From Mycobacterium marseillense (GTDB taxonomy: Bacteria; Actinomycetota; Actinomycetes; Mycobacteriales; Mycobacteriaceae), in the NCBI RefSeq assembly GCF_010731675.1, contig NZ_AP022584.1, positions 5,394,001-5,458,000 on the forward strand: a stretch of 64,000 bases of DNA. Reading direction: 5' to 3'. A program made the translations under genes and the position numbers. The notes beneath the pieces were generated by a model. That model was not told the DNA's origin. It did no database searches and saw only the letters and a program-made list of their open reading frames with translations. Position 1 is the stretch's first letter. Each line of letters starts with the position of its first letter. Shown one piece after another: positions 36,831-48,556 of this stretch.

Positions 36831-38906
36831 ATGACCGTCGCCCCGCCTGCCGGCAAGGCCCCGGCCGAGACCGCCCCCCAGCGCCGCGCGTTGGTGTGGC
36901 CGGTGCTGGCCGGCGTCGCCGTGCTGGCGGGCTGCACGGCGGCCGGTATCGGGACGCTCTCGCTGGCAAGCGCGTTGACCGCGACGGGCCTGCCCGACCC
37001 GGGCCCGGTCACGACCCTGGGGTTGCCGTTCGTTCGCGCGGCGGGGGAGATCGCCGCGGTGCTCGCGGTCGGGTCTTTCCTGTTCGCCGCCTTCCTGGTG
37101 CCGCCGCAACGCAGCGGTGTCCTCGACGCCGACGGCTACCGGGCGCTGCGGTTGGGGACCGTCGCGTCGGGGGTGTGGGCGGTGTGCGCCGCCCTGCTGG
37201 TCCCGCTGACCATCTCCGACGTGTCCGGTCACGCGGTCGTCGACATCAGCCCGGCGCGGATGTGGTCGTTGGCGGGCCTGATCGCTACCGCCTCGGCCTG
37301 GCGCTGGACGGCGATCCTGGCCGCCGCGATCACGGTCGCGAGCCTGTCGGTGCTGCGCTGGTCGTGGACGCCGGTGTTGGTCGCCGCGGCGGTGCTGACG
37401 CTGATCCCGCTCGGCCTGACCGGGCATTCGTCGGCCGGCGGCTCGCACGACCTGGCCACCAACGGCCTGCTGATCCACCTGGTCGCCGCCAGCCTATGGG
37501 CAGGCGGCCTGCTCGCATTGCTCGCCCACGCCCTGCGCGGCGGCGCGCATACCGCGCTGGCGGCGCGGCGTTTCTCGTCCATCGCCCTGTGGTGCTGGGT
37601 GGCGATGGCGTTGAGCGGGCTGGTCAACGCCCTGGTGCGCGTCCAGCCGGGCGACCTGCTCACGACCGGCTATGGGCGCCTGGTGGTCGCCAAATTCGTC
37701 GCGCTGTGCCTGTTGGGTGGCGTCGGCTGGCGCCAGCGGCGCGTGAGTGTGGTTGCGCTGCAAGCAGATCCGAGCCCGCCGCGGGGCCGTGCCGCGCTGG
37801 CGAGGCTGGCGCTGATCGAGGCCGCGCTCTTCGGCCTCACGTTCGGCATCGCCGTCGGGCTGAGCCGCACCGCGCCGCCACCGCCCCCGGCCCGGCTGCC
37901 GTCGATCCCCGAAGCCGAGATCGGTTACGACTTCGACGGGCCCCCGACCGTGGCGCGCATTCTCTTCGACTGGCGCTTCGACCTGATCTTCGGCACCGCG
38001 GCCATCGTCTTCGCCGCGCTGTACGTGGCCGGCCTGGTGCGGCTGCGCCGGCGCGGCGACAGGTGGCCGCCGGGCCGGACCCTTTCCTGGCTGCTCGGCT
38101 GCCTGACCTTGCTGTTCGTGACGTCCTCGGGTGTCGGCCGCTACATGCCGGCGATGTTCAGCATGCACATGGTGGTCCACATGTGCCTGTCGATGCTGGT
38201 GCCGATCCTGTTGGCGCTCGGCGCCCCGGTCACCCTGGCGTTGCGGGCGCTGCCCGCGGCCGGGCGTGACGAACCGCCGGGCATGCGCGAGTGGCTGCTG
38301 GCCGCGCTGCACAGCCGCTTCTCGCGGTTCCTCACCAACCCGGTGGTGGCCACCGTGCTGTTCGTCGCCGGGTTCTACGGGCTATACCTGTCCAATCTCT
38401 TCGACATCACCGCGAGCAGTCACGCCGGGCACTTGGCGATGAACCTGCACTTCCTGTTGAGCGGCTACCTGTTCTATTGGGTGGTGATCGGGGTGGACCC
38501 GACGCCGCGGCCGATCCCGCCGCTGGCCAAGGTGGCGGTGGTGTTCGCCTCGTTGCCGCTGCACGCGTTCTTCGGGGTGGTGCTGATGGGCACCAAGAAG
38601 GTGCTCGGCGAAGGCTATTACCGGTCGCTGGGTCTGAGCTGGCACACCGACCTGCTGGGAGATCAGCGACTCGGCGGCGGCATCGCCTGGTCGGCGGGGG
38701 AATTCCCGCTGGTGATCGTGATGCTGGCGCTGCTCGTGCAATGGGCTCGCAGCGACCGTCGCACCGCCAAACGCCTGGACCGAGCCGCCGACCGCGACGA
38801 CGACGCCGAGCTGGCGGCCTACAACGCGATGCTCAGCCGGCTGGCGCGTGGCGAGGCGCCGGGACCACGTGCGGGTAAGCGGGATGAGGAATCCGCGACC
38901 GGCTAA
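36831..38906 (+). CDS. CopD-CtaG fusion integral membrane protein
   Basis: 691 residues with about 14-16 membrane helices. The N-terminal half has CopD (copper resistance D) features: LTGHSSAGGSHDLATNGLLIHLVAASLWAGGLLAL, shown by the conserved His residues and LWAGG. The C-terminal half is a CtaG/caa3 assembly domain with FSMHMVVHMCLSMLVPILLALGAPVTLALR and HAGHLAMNLHFLLSGYLFYWVV. Both halves are His/Met-rich near the membrane, fitting copper handling for cytochrome oxidase. M. tuberculosis Rv0102 has the same composition but, as I recall, at a distant locus. The short charged C-terminus is cytoplasmic. Confidence 0.88.
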   Translation: MTVAPPAGKAPAETAPQRRALVWPVLAGVAVLAGCTAAGIGTLSLASALTATGLPDPGPVTTLGLPFVRAAGEIAAVLAVGSFLFAAFLVPPQRSGVLDADGYRALRLGTVASGVWAVCAALLVPLTISDVSGHAVVDISPARMWSLAGLIATASAWRWTAILAAAITVASLSVLRWSWTPVLVAAAVLTLIPLGLTGHSSAGGSHDLATNGLLIHLVAASLWAGGLLALLAHALRGGAHTALAARRFSSIALWCWVAMALSGLVNALVRVQPGDLLTTGYGRLVVAKFVALCLLGGVGWRQRRVSVVALQADPSPPRGRAALARLALIEAALFGLTFGIAVGLSRTAPPPPPARLPSIPEAEIGYDFDGPPTVARILFDWRFDLIFGTAAIVFAALYVAGLVRLRRRGDRWPPGRTLSWLLGCLTLLFVTSSGVGRYMPAMFSMHMVVHMCLSMLVPILLALGAPVTLALRALPAAGRDEPPGMREWLLAALHSRFSRFLTNPVVATVLFVAGFYGLYLSNLFDITASSHAGHLAMNLHFLLSGYLFYWVVIGVDPTPRPIPPLAKVAVVFASLPLHAFFGVVLMGTKKVLGEGYYRSLGLSWHTDLLGDQRLGGGIAWSAGEFPLVIVMLALLVQWARSDRRTAKRLDRAADRDDDAELAAYNAMLSRLARGEAPGPRAGKRDEESATG

Positions 38907-39151
38907 CCGTAGTGGTAGCGGGCCTGAGAATCTGCAGGTCATCGCCGACGACGCGGTAGACGTGTCGGTGTTCCTCGGTAATCCGCCGAGACCCTGCAGG
39001 TAGTCGTCCCCGCGCCATGCGGGCGGATCAATCCACAGTCGCGGGTTCTTCCACAGGGCCTATGGGCCGGCGGCCGTTGCGCCGTCGAGCCGTCGGTGCC
39101 GCCGCGCTTACTGGCAGCCACAGCCAGAAAGCAATCGGAAGGAATCAGCCC

Positions 39152-39634
39152 ATGTTTGAAACATCACTTACCGTCGTCGGCCACATCGTCAATAACCCCG
39201 AACGTCGGCAGGTCGGCGCCCAGGAGGTCATGAAGTTTCGCGTCGCCAGCAATTCCCGGCGGCGCACCGCCGACGGCGGCTGGGAGCCCGGCAATTCGCT
39301 GTTCATCAACGTCAACTGTTGGGGCAAGTTGGTCACCGGTGTGGGTGCCGCGTTGGGCAAAGGCGCACCGGTGATCGTGGTGGGCCACGTCTACACCAGC
39401 GAATACGAAGACCGCGACGGCAACCGCCGCTCGTCACTGGAGATGCGTGCGACCTCCGTCGGGCCCGATGTGTCCCGCGCGATCGTGCGCATCGAGCGGC
39501 CGGGCTACACCGGCCCGACCCCCGGCGACGCCAACCCGAGCCAACCGGATGCGGCCGACGCCGCGGCCGACGGCGCCGGTGCCGAGGGCAGCGTCGAGTC
39601 CGACGAGGCAGCGCCGCTGTCGCTGTCGGCTTAG
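39152..39634 (+). CDS. ssbB: Second single-stranded DNA-binding protein (SsbB, Rv2478c-like)
   Basis: A 160-residue protein with an N-terminal OB-fold: MFETSLTVVGHIVNNPERRQ, VMKFRVASNSRRR, and NVNCWGKLVTGVGAALGKGAPVIVVGHV (GKGxPVxVxG strand). The tail is acidic and ends in LSLSA, without the DDxPF end that recruits partner proteins in SsbA. This marks the paralogue rather than the essential replication SSB. ATG 39152 has GGAAGGA upstream; the longer frame from 39017 has no such site. It is followed by ettA. Confidence 0.9.
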   Translation: MFETSLTVVGHIVNNPERRQVGAQEVMKFRVASNSRRRTADGGWEPGNSLFINVNCWGKLVTGVGAALGKGAPVIVVGHVYTSEYEDRDGNRRSSLEMRATSVGPDVSRAIVRIERPGYTGPTPGDANPSQPDAADAAADGAGAEGSVESDEAAPLSLSA

Positions 39635-39711
39635 CTGCGGCGCCGGGCCCGCCGGGCGATGCCTAGGATGGTCCGCGAGCACTTCGCAAACCAGAAAGGC
39701 ACAACCGCGGC

Positions 39712-41388
<1,677 letters not shown>

Positions 41389-41466
41389 TGTCGGCTCTGC
41401 CCCCCGCCGCGCGGGAACGGGGCGTTTGAGCGCAGTGACAACCGTCGCCAGTTGGGAGCAGTCGGC

Positions 41467-44400
41467 ATGACGATCGATCCCGGAGCCAAACAGGATGTCA
41501 AGCCATGGACGACCTTCACGCAGCAGCAGGACATTCCCAAGTGGATCTCGACGGCCTATGTGGAGAGCTATCGCGGTCCGCATAACGACCAGTCGGGGGG
41601 CGCCGAGACCCGGCCCGTCAACCTGACGGTCCCGGCGGCGATCGTCACCCCGGCGATGCTGAGCGCGCACTACCGGCTCGGCCAGCACCGCCCGGACGGC
41701 GAAAGCCGCGTCGCCGTCTACCCCGCGGAGGACCCCGCCGGGTTCGGACCGGCGCTGCAGGTCGTCACCGACCACGGCGGCATGCTGATGGATTCGGTCA
41801 CCGTGTTGCTGCACCGGCTCGGCGTTCCCTATACGGCGATCATGACCCCGGTGTTCGACGTGCACCGCGATTCCGCCGGGGACCTGCTCAGCGTCGAAGC
41901 GAAACCCGAGGGCGCATCGCAATACGCCGGTGAGGCGTGGATCCACGTGCAACTCCTGCCGTCCGTCGACAGCAAGGGGCTCACCGAGGTCGAACGGCTG
42001 CTGCCCAGGGTGCTGGCCGACGTGCAACAGGTCGCCAGCGACGCGTCCTCCTTGATTGCCGCCCTCAACGACCTGGCCGCCCAGGTCGAAACCAACGCCG
42101 ACGACCGCTTCTCGGCGCCGGACCGCGACGACGTCGCGGCCCTGCTGCGCTGGCTGGGCAACGGCAACTTCCTGCTGCTCGGCTACCAGCGCTGCCACGT
42201 GCACGACGGCCGGGTCTCCGGCGACGGGACGCCGGGCCTCGGCGTGCTGCGCACCCGCACCGGCTCGCGCCCGCGCCTGACCGACGACGAGCGGCTGTTG
42301 GTCCTGGCGCAATCCGTGGTGGGCAGCTACCTGCGGTACGGTGCCTACCCGTACGCCATCGCGGTGCGCGAATACGCCGACGGCGGCGTGCTCGAACACC
42401 GCTTCGTCGGGCTGTTCACAGTCGCCGCCATGAACGCCGACGTCCTGGAGATCCCCACGATCTCGCGCCGGGTCCGCGAGGCGCTGGCGATGGCCGACAG
42501 CGACCCGATCCACCCCGGCCAGCTGCTGCTCGACGTCATCCAAACCGTACCCCGCTCGGAACTGTTCACGCTGAGCGCCGAGCGGTTGTTGGCGATGGCC
42601 AAAGCCGTGGTGGACCTGGGCCCGCGGCGAAATGCGTTGTTGTTCCTGCGTGCCGACAGCCTGCAGTACTTCGTTTCCTGCCTGGTGTATCTGCCCCGCG
42701 ACCGCTACACCACGGCGGTGCGGCTGCAGATCGAGGACATCCTGGTCCAGGAATTCGGCGGCACCCGACTGGAATTCACCGCCCGGGTCAGCGAATCACC
42801 CTGGGCACTCATGCATTTCATGGTCCGCCTGCCTTCCGATGACCCCGGCGCTACGCCGGTCGACGTCTCCGAGGACAACCGGATCCGCATCCAGGGCCTG
42901 CTGAGCGAAGCGGCGCGCACCTGGACCGACCGGCTGATCGCCGCCGCCGCCGACGGGTCCGTCGGGCACGCCGATGCGGAGTACTACGCGGACGCCTTTC
43001 CCGAGGTCTACAAGCAGGCCGTCACGCCGGCGGATGCCATTGATCACATCGCGATCATCAAAGCGCTGCAGGACAATTCGGTCAAGCTGGTGTTCCTGGA
43101 AGGCGAGGACGGCTCCGCCCAGCTGACCTGGTTCATGGGTGGGCGGACCGCCTCGCTGAGCCAGCTGCTGCCGATGCTGCAGAGCATGGGCGTCGTGGTG
43201 CTCGAGGAGCGGCCCTTCACGGTCACCCGCTCCGACGGGCTGCCGGTGTGGATCTATCAGTTCAAGATATCCCCGCACCCGACCATCGAGTCGGCGTCAA
43301 CGCAGGCCGAGCGCGACGAGATGGCCGAACGATTCGCCGACGCCGTGACCGCCATCTGGCACGGGCGCCTCGAGATCGACCGATTCAACGAGCTGGTGAT
43401 GCGCGCGGGGCTGCGCTGGCAACAGGTCGTGCTGTTGCGCGCCTACGCAAAGTACTTGCGGCAGGCCAACTTCCCCTACAGTCAGTCCTATATCGAATCG
43501 GTGCTCAACGAGCACCCCTCGACCGCGCGGTCGCTGGTCGCGCTGTTCGAGGCGCTGTTCGACCCCGACCCGTCGAGTTCCTCGACAGGCCGCGACGCGC
43601 AGGCGGCCGCCGCCGCGGTCGCGGCCGACATTGACGCCCTGGTGGGGCTGGATACCGACCGCATCCTGCGCGCCTTCGCGTCGCTGGTGCAGGCCACGCT
43701 GCGGACCAATTACTTTGTGACACGCGAGGGTTCGGCAAGAGCCCGCAACGTGCTCGCCATCAAGCTGGACGCGCAGCTGGTCGACGAGCTGCCGCTGCCG
43801 CGCCCCAAGTACGAGATCTTCGTCTACTCACCGCGGGTCGAGGGCGTGCACCTGCGGTTCGGCCCGGTGGCCCGCGGCGGCCTGCGCTGGTCGGACCGTC
43901 GCGACGACTTCCGCACCGAAATCCTGGGGCTGGTCAAGGCGCAAGCGGTCAAGAACGCCGTCATCGTGCCGGTCGGGGCCAAGGGAGGGTTCGTCGTCAA
44001 GCGGCCACCGCTGCCCACCGGGGACGCCGCGGCCGATAGGGACGCCACCCGCGCCGAGGGCGTCGCCTGCTATCAGCTGTTCATCTCCGGCCTGCTCGAC
44101 GTCACCGACAACGTCGACCACGCCACCGGAAACGTCAGTCCGCCACCGGAAGTGATACGGCGCGACGGCGACGACGCCTACCTGGTGGTGGCGGCCGACA
44201 AGGGCACCGCCACGTTCTCCGACATCGCCAACGACGTCGCCAAGTCCTACGGCTTCTGGCTGGGCGACGCGTTCGCATCCGGCGGGTCGGTCGGCTACGA
44301 CCACAAGGCCATGGGCATCACCGCCAAGGGCGCGTGGGAGGCCGTCAAACGGCACTTCCGGGAGATGGACGTTGACACCCAGACCGAGGACTTCACCGTG

Positions 44401-46311
44401 GTCGGCATCGGTGACATGAGCGGCGACGTCTTCGGCAACGGCATGCTGCTGAGCAAGCACATCCGGCTGCTCGCCGCCTTCGACCACCGGCACATCTTCC
44501 TCGACCCCGACCCTGACGCCGCGGCGTCGTGGGACGAACGCCAACGGATGTTCGAGCTGCCGCGGTCCAGCTGGGACGACTACGACACGTCGCTGATCAG
44601 CGAGGGCGGCGGGGTGTACAGCCGGGAGCACAAGTCCATTCCGGTCAGCCCCCAGGTCCGCGACGTGCTGGGCATCGGGGGTGAGGTCACGGAAATGACC
44701 CCGCCCAACCTGATCAAGGCCATCCTGCAGGCGCCGGTGGACCTGCTGTTCAACGGCGGGATCGGCACCTACATCAAGGCCGAGTCCGAATCCGACTCCG
44801 ACGTCGGCGACCGCGCCAACGATCCGGTACGGGTCAATGGTTCGGCGGTGCGCGCCAAGGTGATTGGTGAGGGCGGCAACCTCGGGGTGACCGCGTTGGG
44901 CCGCGTCGAATTCGATCTGGCCGGCGGGCGGATCAACACCGACGCGATGGACAACTCCGCGGGCGTGGACTGCTCCGATCACGAGGTCAACATCAAGATC
45001 TTGATCGACTCCCTGGTCACCGCCGGCAAGGTCAAGCCGGACGAACGCAAACCGCTGCTGGAGTCGATGACCGACGAGGTCGCCCAGCTGGTGCTCACCG
45101 ACAACGAGGACCAGAACGACCTGATCGGCACCAGCCGCGCCAACGCGGCCAGCCTGCTGCCGGTGCACGCCAGGCTGATCCAGTACCTGGTGGACGAGCG
45201 CGGCGTCAACCGGGAGCTGGAGGCGCTGCCGTCGGAAAAGGAGATCCAACGGCGGTCCGACGCCGGCATCGGGCTCACCTCACCGGAGATGTGCACCCTG
45301 ATGGCGCACGTGAAGCTGGGGCTCAAAGAGGAGATGCTCGAAACCGAACTGACCGAGCAGGACGTGTTCGCGTCCCGGCTGCCGCTGTACTTTCCGAAAC
45401 CGTTGCGGGAACGGTTCACTCCGGAGATTCGCACGCACCAGCTGCGCCGCGAGATCGTCACCACCATGCTGATCAACGACCTGGTGGACGCCGCCGGCAT
45501 CAGCTACGCCTTCCGGATCGCCGAGGACGTCGGGGTCGGGTCGGTCGACGCGGTGCGCACCTACGTCGCCACCGACGCCATCTTCGGCGTGGGAGGGATC
45601 TGGCGCCGCATTCGCGAAGCGAATCTGCCGGTCGCCCTGTCGGATCGGCTCACGCTGGACACGCGGCGGCTGATCGACCGCGCCGGACGCTGGCTGCTCA
45701 ACTACCGTCCGCAGCCGTTGGCAGTGGGCGCCGAGATCAACCGGTTCGCCGCCAAAGTGAAGGCGCTGACGCCGCGCATGTCGGAATGGCTGCGCGGTGA
45801 CGACAAGGCCATCGTGGAAAAGGAAGCCGCGGAATTCGCCTCCCAGGGCGCGCCCAAAGACCTGGCCTACACGGTGGCGGCCGGCCTCTACCACTTCAGC
45901 CTGCTCGACATCATCGACATCGGCGATATCAACGACATCGACGCCGCCGAGGTCGCGGACACCTATTTCGCCCTGATGGACCGGCTCGGCACCGACGGAC
46001 TGCTGACGGCGGTGTCCGAGTTGCCCCGGCGGGACCGCTGGCACTCGTTGGCGCGCTTGGCAATCCGTGACGACATCTACGCCTCGCTGCGGTCGCTGTG
46101 CTTCGACGTGCTCGCCGTGGGCGAGCCCGACGAAAGCGGTGAAGAAAAGATCGCCGAGTGGGAGCACCTGTCCGCGTCCAGGGTCGAGCGGGCCCGCCGG
46201 ACACTTATGGAGATCCAGGAAAGCGGGGACAAGGATCTGGCGACGCTGTCCGTCGCCGCGCGACAAATCCGACGCATGACCCGCACGAGCGGAAGAGGTT
46301 CATCGAGTTGA
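41467..46311 (+). CDS. gdh: NAD-specific glutamate dehydrogenase, 180-kDa class
   Basis: 1,614 residues, the size of the large GDH group (L_180). It oxidises L-glutamate to 2-oxoglutarate and ammonium with NAD. The N-terminal ~700 residues hold ACT-like and regulatory regions. The catalytic domain begins near 780 with [20 protein letters not shown] (substrate loop) and [11 protein letters not shown] with the catalytic-region lysine. The NAD-binding part includes [15 protein letters not shown] and the [13 protein letters not shown] region. ATG 41467 is preferred with GGGAGC seven bases upstream; TTG 41452 is the longer option. The enzyme is under GarA control in mycobacteria. The stop overlaps the TTG start of the thioesterase gene. 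Confidence 0.97.
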   Translation: MTIDPGAKQDVKPWTTFTQQQDIPKWISTAYVESYRGPHNDQSGGAETRPVNLTVPAAIVTPAMLSAHYRLGQHRPDGESRVAVYPAEDPAGFGPALQVVTDHGGMLMDSVTVLLHRLGVPYTAIMTPVFDVHRDSAGDLLSVEAKPEGASQYAGEAWIHVQLLPSVDSKGLTEVERLLPRVLADVQQVASDASSLIAALNDLAAQVETNADDRFSAPDRDDVAALLRWLGNGNFLLLGYQRCHVHDGRVSGDGTPGLGVLRTRTGSRPRLTDDERLLVLAQSVVGSYLRYGAYPYAIAVREYADGGVLEHRFVGLFTVAAMNADVLEIPTISRRVREALAMADSDPIHPGQLLLDVIQTVPRSELFTLSAERLLAMAKAVVDLGPRRNALLFLRADSLQYFVSCLVYLPRDRYTTAVRLQIEDILVQEFGGTRLEFTARVSESPWALMHFMVRLPSDDPGATPVDVSEDNRIRIQGLLSEAARTWTDRLIAAAADGSVGHADAEYYADAFPEVYKQAVTPADAIDHIAIIKALQDNSVKLVFLEGEDGSAQLTWFMGGRTASLSQLLPMLQSMGVVVLEERPFTVTRSDGLPVWIYQFKISPHPTIESASTQAERDEMAERFADAVTAIWHGRLEIDRFNELVMRAGLRWQQVVLLRAYAKYLRQANFPYSQSYIESVLNEHPSTARSLVALFEALFDPDPSSSSTGRDAQAAAAAVAADIDALVGLDTDRILRAFASLVQATLRTNYFVTREGSARARNVLAIKLDAQLVDELPLPRPKYEIFVYSPRVEGVHLRFGPVARGGLRWSDRRDDFRTEILGLVKAQAVKNAVIVPVGAKGGFVVKRPPLPTGDAAADRDATRAEGVACYQLFISGLLDVTDNVDHATGNVSPPPEVIRRDGDDAYLVVAADKGTATFSDIANDVAKSYGFWLGDAFASGGSVGYDHKAMGITAKGAWEAVKRHFREMDVDTQTEDFTVVGIGDMSGDVFGNGMLLSKHIRLLAAFDHRHIFLDPDPDAAASWDERQRMFELPRSSWDDYDTSLISEGGGVYSREHKSIPVSPQVRDVLGIGGEVTEMTPPNLIKAILQAPVDLLFNGGIGTYIKAESESDSDVGDRANDPVRVNGSAVRAKVIGEGGNLGVTALGRVEFDLAGGRINTDAMDNSAGVDCSDHEVNIKILIDSLVTAGKVKPDERKPLLESMTDEVAQLVLTDNEDQNDLIGTSRANAASLLPVHARLIQYLVDERGVNRELEALPSEKEIQRRSDAGIGLTSPEMCTLMAHVKLGLKEEMLETELTEQDVFASRLPLYFPKPLRERFTPEIRTHQLRREIVTTMLINDLVDAAGISYAFRIAEDVGVGSVDAVRTYVATDAIFGVGGIWRRIREANLPVALSDRLTLDTRRLIDRAGRWLLNYRPQPLAVGAEINRFAAKVKALTPRMSEWLRGDDKAIVEKEAAEFASQGAPKDLAYTVAAGLYHFSLLDIIDIGDINDIDAAEVADTYFALMDRLGTDGLLTAVSELPRRDRWHSLARLAIRDDIYASLRSLCFDVLAVGEPDESGEEKIAEWEHLSASRVERARRTLMEIQESGDKDLATLSVAARQIRRMTRTSGRGSSS

Positions 46312-46721
46312 GCATCGGCTTCGTTGCGCCCGTGCTGGTGCGCTGGTCGGACATCGACATGTACCAGCACATCAACCACGCCACCATGGTCACGATCCTC
46401 GAAGAGGCACGGGTCCAGTTCCTGCGCGAGGCGTTCGAGGTGGACATCTTGACGATCGGGTTGCTCATCGCCGAAGTCAAGGTGACCTACAAGGGTCAGC
46501 TTCGACTGGTCGATTCTCCGCTGCAGGTGACGATGTGGACCAAGCGGTTGCGGGCGGTCGACTTCACGCTGGGCTACGAAGTGCGTTCGGTCAGCGCGGA
46601 TCCGGAGTCCAAGCCCGCCGTCATCGCCGAGTCGCAACTGGCCGCCGTGCATATCGAGGAGGAGCGGCTGGTGCGGCTTTCGCCACAGCATCGGGAGTAC
46701 CTACAGCGGTGGATCAGGTAG
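46308..46721 (+). CDS. Hotdog acyl-CoA thioesterase, 4HBT type (Rv2475c-like)
   Basis: A 137-residue single hotdog domain. The active-site region [24 protein letters not shown] holds Asp and His residues of the 4-hydroxybenzoyl-CoA thioesterase/YbgC pattern. The start is TTG 46308, which overlaps the gdh stop (TTGA) with AGAGG upstream; no ATG in frame gives a complete domain. It likely cleaves a short or branched acyl-CoA; the substrate is unknown. It is translationally coupled to gdh and overlaps the next gene by 13 bases. Confidence 0.88.
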   Translation: MSIGFVAPVLVRWSDIDMYQHINHATMVTILEEARVQFLREAFEVDILTIGLLIAEVKVTYKGQLRLVDSPLQVTMWTKRLRAVDFTLGYEVRSVSADPESKPAVIAESQLAAVHIEEERLVRLSPQHREYLQRWIR

Positions 46722-47380
46722 CCGACCGCGGCCTGTGGCTGGGCGCGCAATCCAGGGCTGAGCACCGCAGGGATTTGGCCGCGTTCCTCGATCGCGCGCT
46801 CCGACTCGACGAGTCGGCGATCATCCGCTTGCGGGCCCGATCCGAGGGCCTCCTGACCGCCTGGGTCGCAACGGGATTCGATGTGCTGGCCAGCAGGGTG
46901 GTGTCGGGCGAGGTGCGGCCCTCGGATCTGTCCGTGGGTGCGGACGCGCTGGCGCGTGGCCTGGCCTCGATGGACGACTCGGGCTACGTCGATCCCGGCT
47001 TCGCGATGGACTCGGCATGGCGGGGAGCACTGCCGCCGGAATCCGGCTTCACCCACCTCGATGACATCCCGGCCAAGGTGGTGCTCGGCCTGGCGCAAAG
47101 CGGCGCACGACTCGCCAAGGAGCACAGCAGTTCTCACGGTCCGCCGGTTTCGCTGCTCGACCAGGAGGTCATTCAGGTGAGTGCGGGCGACGTCGAGGTG
47201 GGCCTGCCTATGCGCTGCGTGTTCGCGCTGACCGCGATGGGTTTCCTGCCGCAGTCACCCGATGCGGTCGACGCCGACGAATTGATCCGGGTCCGCACCA
47301 CGCCGACATGGCTGCGCCTGGACGCCCGGTTCGGTTCGGTGTATCGCCGCCGCGGCGACCCGGCGCTGCTGCTGGGCTGA
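46709..47380 (+). CDS. Conserved mycobacterial protein, 223 aa (Rv2474c-like)
   Basis: The start is GTG 46709, inside the end of the thioesterase gene. The protein is soluble and mostly helical, with leucine-rich N-terminal helices (LAAFLDRALRLDESAIIRLR) and a C-terminal half of mixed character. No known motif was recognised. The gdh-thioesterase-this gene arrangement is retained from M. tuberculosis, suggesting a shared function or expression with glutamate dehydrogenase, but nothing more can be said. Confidence 0.8.
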   Translation: MDQVADRGLWLGAQSRAEHRRDLAAFLDRALRLDESAIIRLRARSEGLLTAWVATGFDVLASRVVSGEVRPSDLSVGADALARGLASMDDSGYVDPGFAMDSAWRGALPPESGFTHLDDIPAKVVLGLAQSGARLAKEHSSSHGPPVSLLDQEVIQVSAGDVEVGLPMRCVFALTAMGFLPQSPDAVDADELIRVRTTPTWLRLDARFGSVYRRRGDPALLLG

Positions 47381-47457
47381 TTCGGGTGCTCGCCTCGCCC
47401 GACGAACGAAATCAGGCTGAGTTTAAAGCGGCGTCGGCGATCCGGCGGTCGCCGAGA

Positions 47458-48495
47458 TCAGGGCCCGTAATGCAGCCATAGCGGCAGAACGCCATCGAGG
47501 TAGTCCATGAATTTCTTCAGCCCCACGCGGAATTGGCCGTACCCGTAGGGGTCTTGCGCATACTGAGGAAACGCGATGCCCACCCCGAACAGACCGGGAG
47601 CCAGGATTCCGTTGGTGCGGTTGTAGTCCAGCGGGCCCCACTGCGGTGTCTCGGGCAATCGTCTGCGTTCGAACCCGACGGTATAGACCACCCGGTCACA
47701 CCGGGCCAGCTGCTCGGCGAACTCCGGGCTCGCTACCCAGCATCGCTCCAGTCGTTCCGGAAGCACTCCGTCGATGTTTTCCCGCGCCCACACCGCCGCC
47801 TGGCCCTTCAGCCCGGTGTCGTCGAACAGTATCCAATCATCAAAGTACACAGCATATTTCAGTGGGCTTCGGTAGAAATTGATCACCCGCTCGACGGGAT
47901 GGCGCAGCAGATTCGGCAGCACGATCATCGACGAGTGCGATGAGCCGAACACGCCGATCGTCGCGCCCCGCAGCGGCTCCCGTGCCAGCTTCTCGGGATC
48001 GAGGGCGACGTCCACCGGAATCTCGTCGAGCTCGGGGTGGCGAAGTCTCTTGGCGACTGCGCCGACGGCCAGGATGACGTTGGTGGAGATGACGTCGTCG
48101 TCTTCGGTCTCGATGCGCCACCGCCGGTTTTCCAGGTACAGCGCGGTCGCGGTCGTCGTGAAGGTGGTGACCTGCTCGCGAAGATGCCCGGTGATCCACA
48201 CCAGCGGCTCGGCGACCAGGCCCAGCGCGCAGGTTTCCTGGGGGTCGATTTCCCGCAGCGGCATGGGTGGGGCTTCGTCGAAGCGAAATGACTTGGAGCC
48301 GTTGAAGTATTCGAGGAACAGGCCCACGTGGGTATTGCTCGACACCGACCGCCACTTTTGGCCGATGTCGCCGCCCGCGAAGGCGGGGTCGATCCAGGCG
48401 ATCTGTTCGGCCGCGACCCCGTGATCCAGCAGCCTCCCCACCGCGGCGACGCCCGCCGGCCCGGCACCGATCACTGCCCACGCGTAGGAAGTCAT
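47458..48495 (-). CDS. FAD-dependent pyridine-nucleotide oxidoreductase
   Basis: A 345-residue flavoprotein. The FAD-binding GxGxxG is AVIGAGPAGVAAVGRLLDHG at the N-terminus. A second nucleotide-binding fold has GVFGSSHSSMIVLPNLLR near residue 192, a degenerate GxGxxS. The C-terminal FGVGIAFPQYAQDPYGYGQF may contact the isoalloxazine. The sequence SSNTHVGLFLEYFNGSKSF resembles the flavin-dependent monooxygenase family more than disulfide reductases, and no CxxxxC redox pair is present. ATG 48495 is preferred to 48504; neither has a good Shine-Dalgarno site. The substrate is unknown. It lies between gdh and aglA and appears lineage-specific there. Confidence 0.8.
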   Translation of the reverse strand: MTSYAWAVIGAGPAGVAAVGRLLDHGVAAEQIAWIDPAFAGGDIGQKWRSVSSNTHVGLFLEYFNGSKSFRFDEAPPMPLREIDPQETCALGLVAEPLVWITGHLREQVTTFTTTATALYLENRRWRIETEDDDVISTNVILAVGAVAKRLRHPELDEIPVDVALDPEKLAREPLRGATIGVFGSSHSSMIVLPNLLRHPVERVINFYRSPLKYAVYFDDWILFDDTGLKGQAAVWARENIDGVLPERLERCWVASPEFAEQLARCDRVVYTVGFERRRLPETPQWGPLDYNRTNGILAPGLFGVGIAFPQYAQDPYGYGQFRVGLKKFMDYLDGVLPLWLHYGP

Positions 48496-48556
48496 GCACA
48501 ACATATAGAGCAGTCGGCGGCGAAACGCCCACCGGGACCCGGGCCGTAAGACCCGG

